From contig OX467090.1 in NCBI GenBank assembly GCA_950106755.1, positions 14,383,489-14,447,488 on the forward strand: DNA of 64,000 bases. Reading direction: 5' to 3'. Origin of the DNA: Climacium dendroides (Eukaryota; Streptophyta; Bryopsida; Hypnales; Climaciaceae). Below the pieces are notes generated by a model, which was given only the letters and a program-made list of their open reading frames with translations, was not told the origin of the DNA and ran no database searches. Below are positions 49,056 through 60,389 of the stretch, one piece after another. Position numbers and translations under genes: made by a program. Positions within the stretch are counted from its first letter, which is position 1. Every line of letters starts with the position of its first letter.

Positions 49056-50330
49056 TCAAGGCCAGTCTTCGTGTGTGTCGCATTGTTTCTGGATGGCCTT
49101 CATGGATTCGAAGTGCACCCTCTTGATGTCCTCCGGCGGCAAGACGGAAGGGTCCCGGGTCTCGTACTCCATCTGCCAGTGCAAGATGGAGTCGGTGCCA
49201 TTGGAGCATTCCTGCACCTGCAAGCGGGTCACAAGTGTGCTGTACCGATGGTCATCCACCAGCTCCCACGCCATCGTGCCACGCTCCTCGTCGTACTCCA
49301 CCACGCGCTCCTTGTTCACGCGCTCCACGCCTCCCGTTATGGCTTCACATGCAATAACCAGTCAACAGGAAGGAATTCACAACAAGGAGCCATGGGACGC
49401 ACTGACAGAGGACGGAAGGAACAGTGGGCGTACGTCGCGGGTGCGAATTTTCAAAGTAGAAGAAGATTGAACTCTTTCTGGTTATCACATGGGGCCTGTC
49501 AAGTGAGAAAGCCAGAGAGGAAGTGTAACGTGCCCTTCTTGAGTGAGAAAAATTAGGAGGGAATGAGGGATCTGTAAGGAGAGAGCAACGAAAAGAAATT
49601 TTCAAATCTGAAGATTCTCAAATTGTAGTTCCTCCCCTTACATTTTGAGAAAACCTAGAACTGCACAATTCATAGTGACTTGGGTGCTACCCTCAAATGT
49701 AGGATAAAACAGTAAGCTCTTAGACAAATTTCCCTCTGTTTCATTATTTACGGTTTCACACACAGATTATAGGCACTACTTCTAGAGGAACGGTGTCATT
49801 TGGTCCACAGAACTGCAACAAGACCACAATAGAAGCGGGTATTCTAAACTGTTCCAAAACCCACCACCGAGAATTAGGTCCACCGAAAATGGCGTTCAGA
49901 GGCTGGTGAACAAAAAACCATAGACGGAATGAACCGAAATTGAGAGATTGCACATACTCAAGATTATTCTCCAAAACCTAGTCCATTTCCTAGTCCATTT
50001 GCCTCTCCAGCAGTTAACATTGAGTGCACTGTAAACTATACTGAGGCCTGTAGTGCTGCTCCAAAACGTGTGTTGCTTGATTCTCTGAGACCCAAGTATG
50101 TAAAACGAGCTACCAAGTACCCAACCCAAGGAACTCTGAGGATGTTTCTTACCAGGGCCAAGAGTCACGAGACGGACAGTGCCGGCCCCGCCATCGCCTT
50201 CCACACGTTCAGACTTCTGGAAGAATTGGGGCAGAACTTGCGGAAGAATCATGTCTGAGTTTCGAGCGATCCTCATGCACCGTTCTTTATCACACCCTCG
50301 TGCAGCCCACTGGTACAACAGCGTCCCCAT
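49056..50330 (-). CDS. PR-10 / Bet v 1-like protein, 154 aa, two exons
   Basis: Exons 50330-50153 and 49342-49056 (GT-AG, phase 1) give 154 residues, the usual PR-10 size. PR-10 proteins are small cytosolic proteins with a hydrophobic cavity that bind ligands such as flavonoids or hormones; some act as ribonucleases or cyclase-like enzymes. The sequence starts MGTLLYQWAARG, carries ILPQVLPQFFQKSERVEGDG with the glycine-rich loop EGDGGAGTVRLVTLGP, then KERVVEYDEERGTMAWELVD and WQMEYE. The first ATG at 50348 would add MTWQSS; I prefer 50330 by family N-terminus. The intron (810 bp) is AT-richer than the second exon. It appears intact and is most like bryophyte PR-10s. Confidence 0.88.
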
Positions 50331-50445
50331 ACTTGACTGCCAAGTCAATAGTACCCTACATGGATGTCAAATTTCACAACTAAACACTCGCTGGGCACCG
50401 TGCATGCTCTCTAGAATCAATTAGGGTTTCAGGGTTTCAAAATTC

Positions 50446-50607
50446 ATGGCGGAAAGCCACTCCCCCATATCGTCAAAATCATTGCAAAAGTCCAATTTTG
50501 ACGAAACCCAGCGCAAAGTCTTACCGTCGAGCGCACGTAGGCTCAAGTTGAAGAGGCGCTCCAGCTTCCTTGAACAGTCTGTCTGTCTGTCTGACCTTGA
50601 AAAATGA
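50446..50607 (+). CDS. small ORF, 53 aa, divergent from the PR-10 gene
   Basis: ATG in good context (aattcATGGCG) after the leader-like 'ttagggtttcagggtttc'. Encodes MAESHSPISSKSLQKSNF, then a basic RRLKLKRRSS stretch and ends LEK-TGA. It starts 115 bp from the PR-10 ATG, so the two could share a promoter. It may be a complete small gene, a first exon with an unseen donor, or chance. Confidence 0.35.
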   Translation: MAESHSPISSKSLQKSNFDETQRKVLPSSARRLKLKRRSSFLEQSVCLSDLEK

Positions 50608-51186
50608 GTCACAGGAAGGGTGAAGTTGCAGGGTGGCATGGTAGATAAGCTATGGAAACACTACGGTGCCCGCCCCCTTTGGCATCTACTATTGTCAACG
50701 TGATTGCGTGATTCGTTTCTCCAGTTTTCAGACTCGTCCAATGCTGCCGTACTGTACAGAACTGTGTCCACTGGGGCCATTTGCTGATGAAGCTTCTGAA
50801 GAATCTCTCAAAGATGTAGACTAATGCACGAAGTACATACAATTGCATAGAGTATACAATTCCTAACCTTGATTTTCGGCTTTGCTTGAAGATAGAGATT
50901 GGTCGAGACCGGAGAGGAGAAGCATGCATATGTACCTGCTTCAACCGTACGAAACAGGGTCCCTGATCAGAGTTGATTGGGTTGGGCAGGTAACTTGGGT
51001 TACTCAACCCGTATCATTACAAAGGGGATTATACTTTCAAAATGGGACAAAACTGCCAAGAACTTGAGCAATTTGTTTGCTCATTTTTTCTTGAGATTAG
51101 AAAGAATACAACCATAACATCTTGTATTTCCCAACTGAGCACCTCAAAAAAATTCAAAATATTTGATAGCACAATTTAGTATATAT

Positions 51187-51414
51187 TTAACCCTTAAACG
51201 CCGAGCTGATGATTGTGGAAATCAACTCTTTTGGAACCGTGTGACATCATCTAGTTTAAAAAAATAAAAAATAATCATTAGGAGTCAAACTATTGTAGTA
51301 GATTTTCCAATTCCACCCTTAATTTAGAGGATGAATAGTTGCATTTCTGTCACAAAGGAGAATTTCTTGTCATTCATCGGACATCAGACATCCACGCCAA
51401 CGTTCAAGGATTAA
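51187..51414. mobile_element. 220-bp MITE flanked by TTAA
   Basis: Left TTAA-CCCTTAAACGCCGAGCTGATG; the right end, reverse-complemented, reads TTAA-TCCTTGAACGTTGGCGTGGATG. A related end (TTAACCCTTAAACGTCAAGG) is at 60167. Non-coding. Confidence 0.7.
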
Positions 51415-51613
51415 GTGTGAAGTTTATTTGGGTCAATGGAAAAAGAGAACAATACACTTTGAAGGAACAATCTTAGTGAGAATATTTTGAAATGATGACC
51501 TTTTTGTACTCAATGAAAGACACGAGAGTTGAAAGTGCTCATCTAAAATTTCACAACATTTTAGTCATTTGCAATTTTTGGCAGAGCTTGCAATGCACAG
51601 TGGGCATTGCCAA

Positions 51614-51733
51614 ATGAGAGTAGTGTTTGTAAAAAGACAAGAATGGGCTCACTTGTCTTTTCCTTGAGCTCATGAGAGTAGTGTTTGTAAAAAGACAAGA
51701 ATTGGGACACTTGTCTTTTCCTTGAGCTCATTG
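51614..51733. repeat. 58-bp tandem duplication with hairpin
   Basis: Unit ATGAGAGTAGTGTTTGTAAA at 51614 and 51672; each unit includes AAAAGACAAG...CTTGTCTTTT, which folds on itself. Confidence 0.85.
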
Positions 51734-53596
51734 GATATGTCATTTTGAAATGGGCAACAATCCCATTGGTTGGCTAACTTTTGGTCTATGCCCAAACTAA
51801 TCCAACAACGCTAGCATGTGAGCCTAAGATCTTGAGCCCATGAATCTATGCTCCTATATTATAAGTACCTTCCATATTTATAGGATATTTATATTATAAG
51901 TGTCTATGTTGTAGGACCTACGCTACATGTACCTTCCATGGTTATAGGATGTTAATATTATAGGTGCCTAATTCTAATCTAGAATGCATTAGAAAAATTA
52001 AAAATATACAAAAAAAACTTGGTTTGGGGTACTTAACTTGATTTCATATACATCTATGTAATGGATTTGATTTATTTGAAGTGATCTTTAGGAACGATTG
52101 TTGTAAAGTTTGAGTATATAATTGCATCTTGTGGGTAGCCTAGTTTGGTCATAAAGACATCAGCTGAGGATGATCAATTGAGCTAAAAACATTTTTGAAA
52201 ACAATATATAGAAATAAATACTTTTATTTGCAAGTCTAGTGTCTTCTAAACTGATATGAATAGTTGGAGTTGGCATACTATGCAACTTTCTTGTCTAAAT
52301 CCTTCTAGTAGGTTGTCATGTAGGATTTGGTTTCTTTTCTATATGTTGCTAGCAGAGTTTGAATACTAGTAGTGAAGAATTTGTAGACTATATTTGCTAG
52401 TAATATTGGTTTGTTTGAAGTTGCAAAATTGAATGGGATCTTATTTATTACATAGGAAAAATAGTGAGTCTTGTTTTCTACAAGTTACTTTGGTATTTGT
52501 TATTGTTTGTAATTGGGCAATGGTTGAAGAAATTGTAATATAAGTTGTGGATGGGTTATTTAACTTAATTGGATCTTAGAAAATTAGCAAGGCAAGTTTT
52601 AAGAAACACAAGACAAGCTCAATATAAGTTATAACTAGTACAACCTTCTCCAATGGCGCTATTGGAAGGGCAAATGGTAGACTAAGAAACGGACTAGATT
52701 ATAGAAAATAAGAGGTTGTGCCAAATTTAGAAAATGTAATTTTAAAGGAATGAGAGTAGAAGAGCATCTACATCAATATAAGAAATGTCCCTCTATGATC
52801 TCTAGATTTTGAATGAGAAGTGTGTAATGAATGTTATCATTGTTTTAATCTCTAAAGCCCATGGCCTTTATCATAAAACCACACTCAAAACTATTATTTC
52901 TATTGCAAAGAGCAAATAACTTTAAAATTTACTTAATTTTTTTAATCTAACTATGGGATCTTGCACTAGACAAGTATATGAATGTGGAAAAAATTTCAAA
53001 GCCTTTGTCCACATAGATTGTAAGATATTTGTGTTTAAAGTGAAGAATTCAAATTTTTTTTGCACTTTGCATGACTAGATTATAAGACTTTGAATCTTTG
53101 TAGTTTAAAAAAGTTTTGCACTAAAAAATTTTGAATTGAAAAAATTATGTTGAAAAATTGAGTTGGCAATGCAAGATTTTTTTTTTTAAATCACTAGATT
53201 TTCATTCTTTAAAAAATTGATAAATAAGAAGTAGATTTTCTTTGAAAGAAAATCTAAATTGTTAATAGCTCTAATATGGAATTGAAACACACTAATCCCA
53301 ATGATGAGATTGTTTCAATAAAAATTCTAAACCTTGTAGACCTTTTTTTTAAAATTTTTATAAATTGAGTTAAAAAATGACTCTAATGCATTGTTTTCTC
53401 AAAAAGATGCTACAATAACTTTTAATGGCCCTTGAAGGAACAATGTGACTTTAGGATTTAACTCATCTTCAATTCATTCCTTTAAACAAACAATCATAAG
53501 GTAAAACAACCCATTGTGGTCAAAATTAAAAGTTTGGCTTTATACCATTGTTGAAAATTTTCAATTTTTTTCCCAAATAAAGAGAAGTGTGAGAAA

Positions 53597-53720
53597 CATT
53601 GAGTATACATTCAAAATTCTTATAGCAAATACATACTTTATACATTGAGAGTAATTGAAGTATGTATTTACTGTATAAAGTATGAATTTGCTATGAGTTT
53701 TTGAAGTGTTCAATGCATCA
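53597..53720. repeat. inverted repeat, arms about 47 bp
   Basis: Arms 53597-53643 and 53673-53720; the inner 19 bp (GCAAATACATACTTTATAC) match with one difference, the outer part less well. Confidence 0.7.
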
Positions 53721-54250
53721 AGGCTCAAAAAAGTCTATAGACCACCCCAAAACCAACAAAATCTAAATCCATGATGTTCATCTTGTTTACCTAAAAGAGT
53801 CATGATATTTTTAATATGTGAGATTTTTAGTATGTGAGATTTAGGCCTCCAATGCCACTTTTGGCAATGCAAAGCCTCCTCCCCTTTGGCCAAAGTCAAT
53901 AAATCAGTTTTGGAAGGGCAACAACTTGTATTTGAAATCTTGTCAAATCCTTTTTATTTCATTGATTTACTATACTTATGCTTGTGATACCAATTTTTCA
54001 AAGTCATACTATTATAAACTAGTGCATAGTGAAATATTTTTATATTATAAAAATTTCCTCTTTAGGATAATATTGATATAGAAGGTAGTTTTGCCCTTAC
54101 AAATCTAATAATTATTGAGTGATATCAATTGTTGGTTGATTTGGCCAAAAGTAATGTTCATTCTAGTAATTCCATAAAAAAAATTTACCAATGAGACAAA
54201 GGTCTCTTTTGCATCTTTAAAAAGGATTTTCTCTAGTGAACAAAATTGTC

Positions 54251-55109
54251 TTAACCCCTAAAGAACCATTCTCTCCTTGGAGAACAAAATGGATTTTGGG
54301 TAGGTCTCTCATGACCTCAATTTCTAATGAAATTTTTTGAAACTTTCTCATAAGATAGAAGAGCTTTTTAGCTTTGTAAGAATATGATTTTTTATTTCAA
54401 TTAGTACCCCGGAGCAAAAATTATGCATCCCTATGCATAATTTTCACATTACTGGGCATGAAAGAAATCCACAAAAACTTGAAATTAAATTTTTAAATTT
54501 TTGTTTCTTATAGATAATATTTTTATTTACATGTCAAGATTTGATTCATTCCATTTGGATTAGTGATTTGAAAGTTATGAACAATCTTGTTTTTTGGGCA
54601 ATCTAAGCATCTTCTTGAAAAAATAACTTATAGGATTCATTTGTGAAATCAATTCAATTGTTACTGTGTTTCAATCCTATCTTAAAGCTATTAACAATTT
54701 AGTTTTTCTTTCAATCTTGAACCTACATCTACTTGACAATTTTTTAAAGAATGAAAACCAATGGATTAATTTAAAAAAATTTATTCTAAACTTTCAACTC
54801 AATTCTTCAATACAATTTTTTTTTAATTCAAAGTCCATAGTGCAAAAAAAAATTCACAAATGGTGGTCAAAGTCATTTGAAATTGCAAGCTAGTGTTCAA
54901 AAAACTTTATTTTTCAACTTTGAATGCTAATATCTTCCAACATGTATGGTCAAACTTCATGAAATTTTTACCACATGATCTTAGACAAGTAAAGTACAAG
55001 ATCCTATAGTTAGATTCTGTAAAAGAAAAATATTTTGAGTGAAAATAGAAAAAATGGCAATTTTCAGTGATTTTTGACAGGAAAATGGCCATGGTCCCCT
55101 AGGTTTTAA
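54251..55109 (+). mobile_element. TTAA-flanked dispersed repeat, copy D
   Basis: Left TTAA-CCCCTAAAGAACCATT at 54251; right CCATGGTCCCCTAGGTT-TTAA at 55109. Shares ordered blocks with copies A and E (aaaatggattttgggtaggt; cattccatttggatta; aaagttatgaacaatc; gctaatatcttcc; acaagatcctatagtt). No conserved coding frame. Confidence 0.7.
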
Positions 55110-56984
55110 TGTATGGCTCTTCTTACCAACCCCAATCCTTGAATTAAGTTGCAAGTCCCTCCCATGTATCTAGCATACTACCTTGAAGACCATTGTCTAG
55201 TTATTCAATGTTGCCTTCCAATAGCAAGAACGGGTCTACAATGACAAGCCATGGCATGGGAGCCCACTGCCTGCCTACTCAAGCTCCATCAAATTGACTT
55301 ACAACCAGATTGACTACCAGAAAATTGGCATCTGGCATGACTGAGGAAGCAGCGGTGTTTTTGAAGTGTTTTTTTCATAGTAGTGATAAGGCCCATTAAT
55401 TTTATATGATTTCCATACTATTTTCAAATGTATTTCGTGCTTTTTTAGGTGCAGTTGTCAATCCCACAGGGCCAATTGGGGTCTCCTCTCAAAAAACACT
55501 GGGGGTGCTCAAGCATCCTTTTGGAACGATGCGGAGTGCTCGTATCGAAACCCACCCACCCAGCTGGCTTCATTGAACTCTGGAGCGACGTTGATTAAAT
55601 TCTCCAAAAGCAACCATTCCGGTAGCACGGAAGTCTAGCTGCCTGAATCCTTCTTTGGAAGCGTGCACGGCCTGGGCCTTCGTGTTATGCGTTGTGGCGT
55701 CAGCCACATATTCAACCCACTCAGAGCACCTAACAAGGCTCAAAATTAAGTTACTTTTCAAAGATTTCAAAGACAGGTTTCACAAGGTGTGCAATGGGGG
55801 AACTTGAACTGACAGTTTAGTTAGTAGTAGGTTGGGTCAATCACTCATTTCATTGAAATCGTTGGAAAGCGTGGAATCAAATATTCTAGATACCAGTTGA
55901 CAAGTGCGCCTGGCAAGTAGGAAGCCTTTCTACGAATAATGGGCAAGTCTCTCTACGAAATGGCGTAGTGAAAACCTAAAACAATGTTATCTTGAATGCT
56001 CATGTGACTGTGTGCTATTGGAGGAGAAAGTAGGAGAATCTGAATGCCCATGGCATGCTTTAATAATGTTACCAGCGTATACACAGATTAACACCAAGCC
56101 AAAATTTAAAAGTCAAGTGAGGTGGTTTACAAGATCAGATTGCCTTGGAGCAATTTGGTGTACATACTTGGCAATTATAAGTGCTATGCATATTTTGATT
56201 TCATGAGTTTCAATGTACTGGAAAAATGGCAGAAACCATCTTGAAAGGAATGACGAAATCCTCCCACGCATATTGGCAAAATCACATCTTGGTCAACTGC
56301 AGACTAGATCCCTCTTCTTGACAAACTGCTGACACGATACTGTCTCTAGAACACAAATGCATGCCAATTGCTATGGGCCACAGCAGCTATCAAAAATGTC
56401 AATGAAGAGAAGCTCGAAAACAATCTAGAAAACTTGCCTATGTGGACCGAGGCTCCAGTACAAACGTTGGATTTACAGAAATTTTGAACTCACAGAATTT
56501 GCACGATTTTGTGCACCTAATTTCCACGCACCGAACACGCACTGAATTCAGCTGACGGGCACAGATAGACACTATCCTGAGCTGTACACCCCCGAAACAT
56601 TCTTCTCATACATTGGGTGTCTGTCCCCGGAGAAATTCTCCAACCATCTCAACTAATTACCAATCCTATCCCCAATCCTCTCAAACCAAAAAATTGCACC
56701 AGGAAATGACCAATCGATGGAAGTCCAGCTGCCCATCAATCACGAGCAAGATTCTCTTTACAACAGTCTAACTTTACTGCAAATCCTGGTTACAACTGTC
56801 TAATTCGTCACCTCAACATCCAGATTCTTCACAAGCTCCACAAACTCACAAGGATTGACTTTCCATTGCAAATAGGCAGTCTCATATCATGTTTTGAATC
56901 GGGAGGCTACTACGCTGAATTTGCGTTGAATGTACCGAAGCTTGCAGAGCAAGAATCGCAAGGAATTCGAAAGAATCCCACGCG

Positions 56985-58412
56985 CTATGAGAATTTAGCT
57001 CGAGAGGCTTCGACAGCAGCCATCAGAAACGCACCCACGCCTTTCGGATCATTCGTCACAATCGGCTCACTAATGTAATACTCAAAAGTGCCGTTCCGGT
57101 AAGGCGTCCCGCCTAACCCGCCCACACCGCAAATCCTCGTGTAATTCAAGCCGCCATCCGGCGTCTTTACCACAAACTCCTGCACAATCCCCTTCCACCC
57201 CTTCTTCGCAATCTGCAGGTAGGATTTCTTCAAGTAGCCCTTTCGCACACCTCGCGCGTACGAGTACACAAACATCGCCGAAGCAGAAGACTCCAGGTAG
57301 TTCCCCTTCTTATTCGCCTTGTCCAGCACCTGGAAACAGTCCATTTAGGGTTAGTTTGATCTCGGGATTGCAACAAAGCGAAATGCCTGAATTCAATTTG
57401 TGAACAGACAGAATCTGTGTTGTATGTACTGAAATCTCTCGGGATTGCAACAAAGTTACACGCCAGATTTCAATTCGTGAAGCCAGAATTCGTGGTGTAT
57501 CTACTGAAATCGATCGTTAGGGTTCAAAAGGAGAAACCAGAAGCGGAAATTCACCTGCCACCACAATCCCGACTTCGCGTCTTGCACCTTCGTAACCGCC
57601 ACAGCCAGACGATCCAGAATCGCGATCAGTTTCCCCCGTTTCGGGTGATACACCGGGAAATACTCGATTGTGTCCACGAGCGCCATGAAATACCAGCCCA
57701 CGGCGCGTCCCCAGAACGACGGCGAGCGTCCCGTCTTGGGATCCGACCAGTTTTGCGCCCGCGATTCGTCGTAGCCGTGATACAGCAACCCCGTCTTGGA
57801 ATCTCTGGATCGTTTCTCCATAATAATGAACTGATTCGCGACGTCGTCGTAGAAGGATTTCTCGCCGAAGAGTTTCAAATACTCCGCGTAGAAAGGCTCC
57901 GCCATGTACAACCCATCTAGCCACATTTGGTAGGGGTACACCAGTTTGTGCCAGAACCCGCCTTCCTTCGTGCGCGGCTGCTGTTTGAGCTGCTTGCGGA
58001 GGGTGCCCGCCGCGATCTTGTACTTGGGGTCCTTGGTCTTCTCGTAGAGCGTGAGAACCAGCCGGCCTGTGAGAATGTTGTCGAGCGTGTACTCGGTGAA
58101 GTTGTAGCTGCCGATGGTCCCGTTCGGGGCCACGAAGCGGTCAACTTTGAATTGGATGTAGTCGATATACTTGGCTTGGTGAGTGACGTCGTAGAGAACC
58201 TCAATTCCACGAAGGAAGACGCCCAGCTCGTACTGGAAGCGGTCCTTCGCGGGGCCTGTCACGGCCCACTCCGTCGTCGAGGTGAAGGCCATGCGCTTGG
58301 CCAGCGTCAGGGGGGAGTCGCCCGCGGCAGCAGCGGGCGTCACGGAGAGCAGTGCGAGAAGCACCGCCACGGGGATCAATCGCCATGTCGACTTCATTGA
58401 AGATGCAAACAC
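56985..58412 (-). CDS. GH105 unsaturated rhamnogalacturonyl hydrolase, secreted, 400 aa
   Basis: Exons 58412-57555 and 57329-56985, phase 0, one 225-bp intron. GH105 enzymes (YteR/YesR type) remove the unsaturated galacturonyl residue that pectin lyases leave on rhamnogalacturonan fragments. Residues 1-30 form a signal peptide (LIPVAVLLALLSVTPAAAA), so secretion to the cell wall is expected. MWLDGLYM at 163-170 holds Asp166, matching the catalytic Asp of YteR; HGYDES (212-217) and SFWGRAVGWYFMALVD (232-247) are family hallmarks, as is NYLESSASAMF in exon 2. A second Met six codons in is an alternative start. The exons are GC-rich against AT-rich flanks. The family is mostly bacterial and fungal, which raises the question of ancient transfer; the intron and signal peptide show adaptation to a plant nucleus. 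Confidence 0.9.
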
Positions 58413-60166
58413 AAGAGGCGATAATTTGCGTAATAAATAACGATAATTTGAGACTCAGAATCGCAGGTCTCTCGCTGTTGAAGACCACCACTATGACACC
58501 CCAATTGAAATGCTCCCCCTAATCCTACTCAATGGAATCCAAGTCTCGCATCCTCATGTGTGTCACCCGAATTCTCATCACTGATCGACGCTCTCCAGTC
58601 CACAATTCCACGAGGATCAACAAAACGTACACGGGGTGGACTGCAAAGCTAAGTTCACCGATTCATTCCCAAGTTCCGGGTAAGCACGCTGGTAGCTGAG
58701 AAGCCACTCAATGAAACTCTCAGCTCACGTCCAAGCTACTTTGAATCCGAGTCACCCGAATTCCGGATCCTGCACCCCACGACGAACACCAGGTTCAACA
58801 AGACACCGAATTGAGCGAAGAGCTAGCTCAGTCGATTGATTCAGTCAGAAAATACAAGTGGCCACAACCGAAGGTGTGACAAGACGCAAGCTTGAATCGA
58901 TCAAAGAAAGGATGGCTATGGATGTAATGCTAATGAGCTTAGATAAGAGGTTGCAGCAGCAGCAGCAGGGGGTGCTACGAGATTGGAGCAGTAGTGATGG
59001 TTGTATTTGGTCAGCGAGGGTGGAGGGACGGAGCACGAGGGAGGGAGGTTTTATAGCTGGCAGGGGGGTGCTTGACGAAAAGTCGTGCGGGAGAGGATTT
59101 ACAGCAAGATCCACTGTTGTTTTTTTGGTGCTTCTTTTCGGTTCGAGACATGCATTGAAAAGTCAATTGCAGGCAACGAGAGAAAAGTAATCCAAGCACG
59201 CCGGTCACGCCGTGCTGGGGTCACAGAACGGAAGGTGACGAAGAACAAAAACTGATAAGTCGTGATGAGGGCAGCGCATGATGTTTCAAGGCACCACCAA
59301 CTCCCTCCGAGAGCAAAAAGGCATCGAAATTGGAACTTGTTGGTGATATTCTGCACAGGGTAAGTTGGTCACACAGTTAACTACTGTAGTGCTGTACTTT
59401 GTTTCCAAATGGCGGCGACAAAATGGTAAGTTTCCTTTCTCTTGATGCTGTTCCGGCCTCGCTTGTGAGAGTAAAGGAAGGACGCGGTGGTTGTCGTGGA
59501 TGTGGGACCGACTTTGCCAAGCACGACGTCGGTTCTTGTGGTCCTGGAGCAGTGATGTTCACCTTGTTGGCAAAATGTCAAAATCTGTACTGTACAGTAG
59601 TTTTGAAGCTGGTTGCTTTTGTATCTCTGAACCTCATCTAGATAGATCATTTCGAGGCCTTGATCCCAAATGTGAATTCCAATTTTCCTCTCAGATTTAA
59701 CATCAATCTCACGCGTGGAAAAGGAAGGAAGGTCAACGCAGTAGAAGAAAAACTAAAATCTTCAAGTTCTGCATGAAAATGTGCACAAGTAATTCGGGAA
59801 CCTACCCTCAATTAATTAATTTTTTTCTTTCTTTCTTTCTAGTGCCAGATTGCACTAGAAAAAAGTAATTGAGATAAAAAAAAGGGCATGGAACCATGAA
59901 GTTTTTTGCATGAAAACTTTGAATTAAGAAAAAAAATTGGACAAAATCACCCAATTGTGGATGAAAACAAGATTATGAACATGTGATATGTGCTAATGTG
60001 ATATTTTCTATCCAATATGTAGATGAATGTTGAAATTTGGAGCACCACTAGAATATTTTATATTACCACTTTTGCACTTCATAAAAAATGAGAAAAAGAA
60101 AAAGCTTTGACCCTTAAGTTTGCTCACCATTCAAACTAGCAAGTTTTGGGAGACTTGACAACTCCT
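58413..60166. other. 5' flank of the GH105 gene and intergenic DNA
   Basis: Moderate GC to about 59700 with overlapping frames on both strands (for example 58858-59190, 59399-59641) that look like composition effects. It has a short CAG run at about 58953 and a TTTC microsatellite at 59823-59840. No supported gene. Confidence 0.45.
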
Positions 60167-60389
60167 TTAACCCTTAAACGTCAAGGCAGATGTTTTGCAT
60201 CTGATGGATGATAGAGAATCTCTTTATGTAGAATAGAAGTACAACTATTCATCTTTGGAATTTTGCAAGAAAAGAGAAGATCTTCTACATAAGTTTGTCT
60301 TGCACTAAGTACTTTTTCCATTTTTTTAGCCAATGCTTCAGACAGTTATAAAAACTGATGATTTCTAAAGTCACCCCGTTGTCCTTTAA
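60167..60389. mobile_element. TTAA-bounded segment with the small-MITE left end
   Basis: Starts TTAACCCTTAAACGTCAAGG, like the element at 51187, and stops at the TTAA that opens the next, larger repeat at 60386. Its own right end does not match the left one well. Confidence 0.45.

Larger units (their letters stand above)
50608..56984. other. repeat-rich region without a supported gene
   Basis: 50609-51067 has overlapping frames of moderate GC, none recognisable. The rest is AT-rich, with two TTAA-flanked elements, a 58-bp tandem repeat, a hairpin, and an inverted fragment of the large repeat family near 52935-53170. A minus frame at 55570-55770 (CSEWVEYVADATTHNTKAQA) looks coding-like but is isolated. 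Confidence 0.45.

Noticed and set aside
57417..58400. Long frames antisense to the GH105 gene on plus and in other minus frames
   Set aside because: They arise from the high GC of the GH105 exons and lack homology or start context.
58858..59190. 110-aa plus frame with a Gln run
   Set aside because: The Gln run is a short CAG repeat and the rest is unlike any protein; it lies in the 5' flank of GH105.
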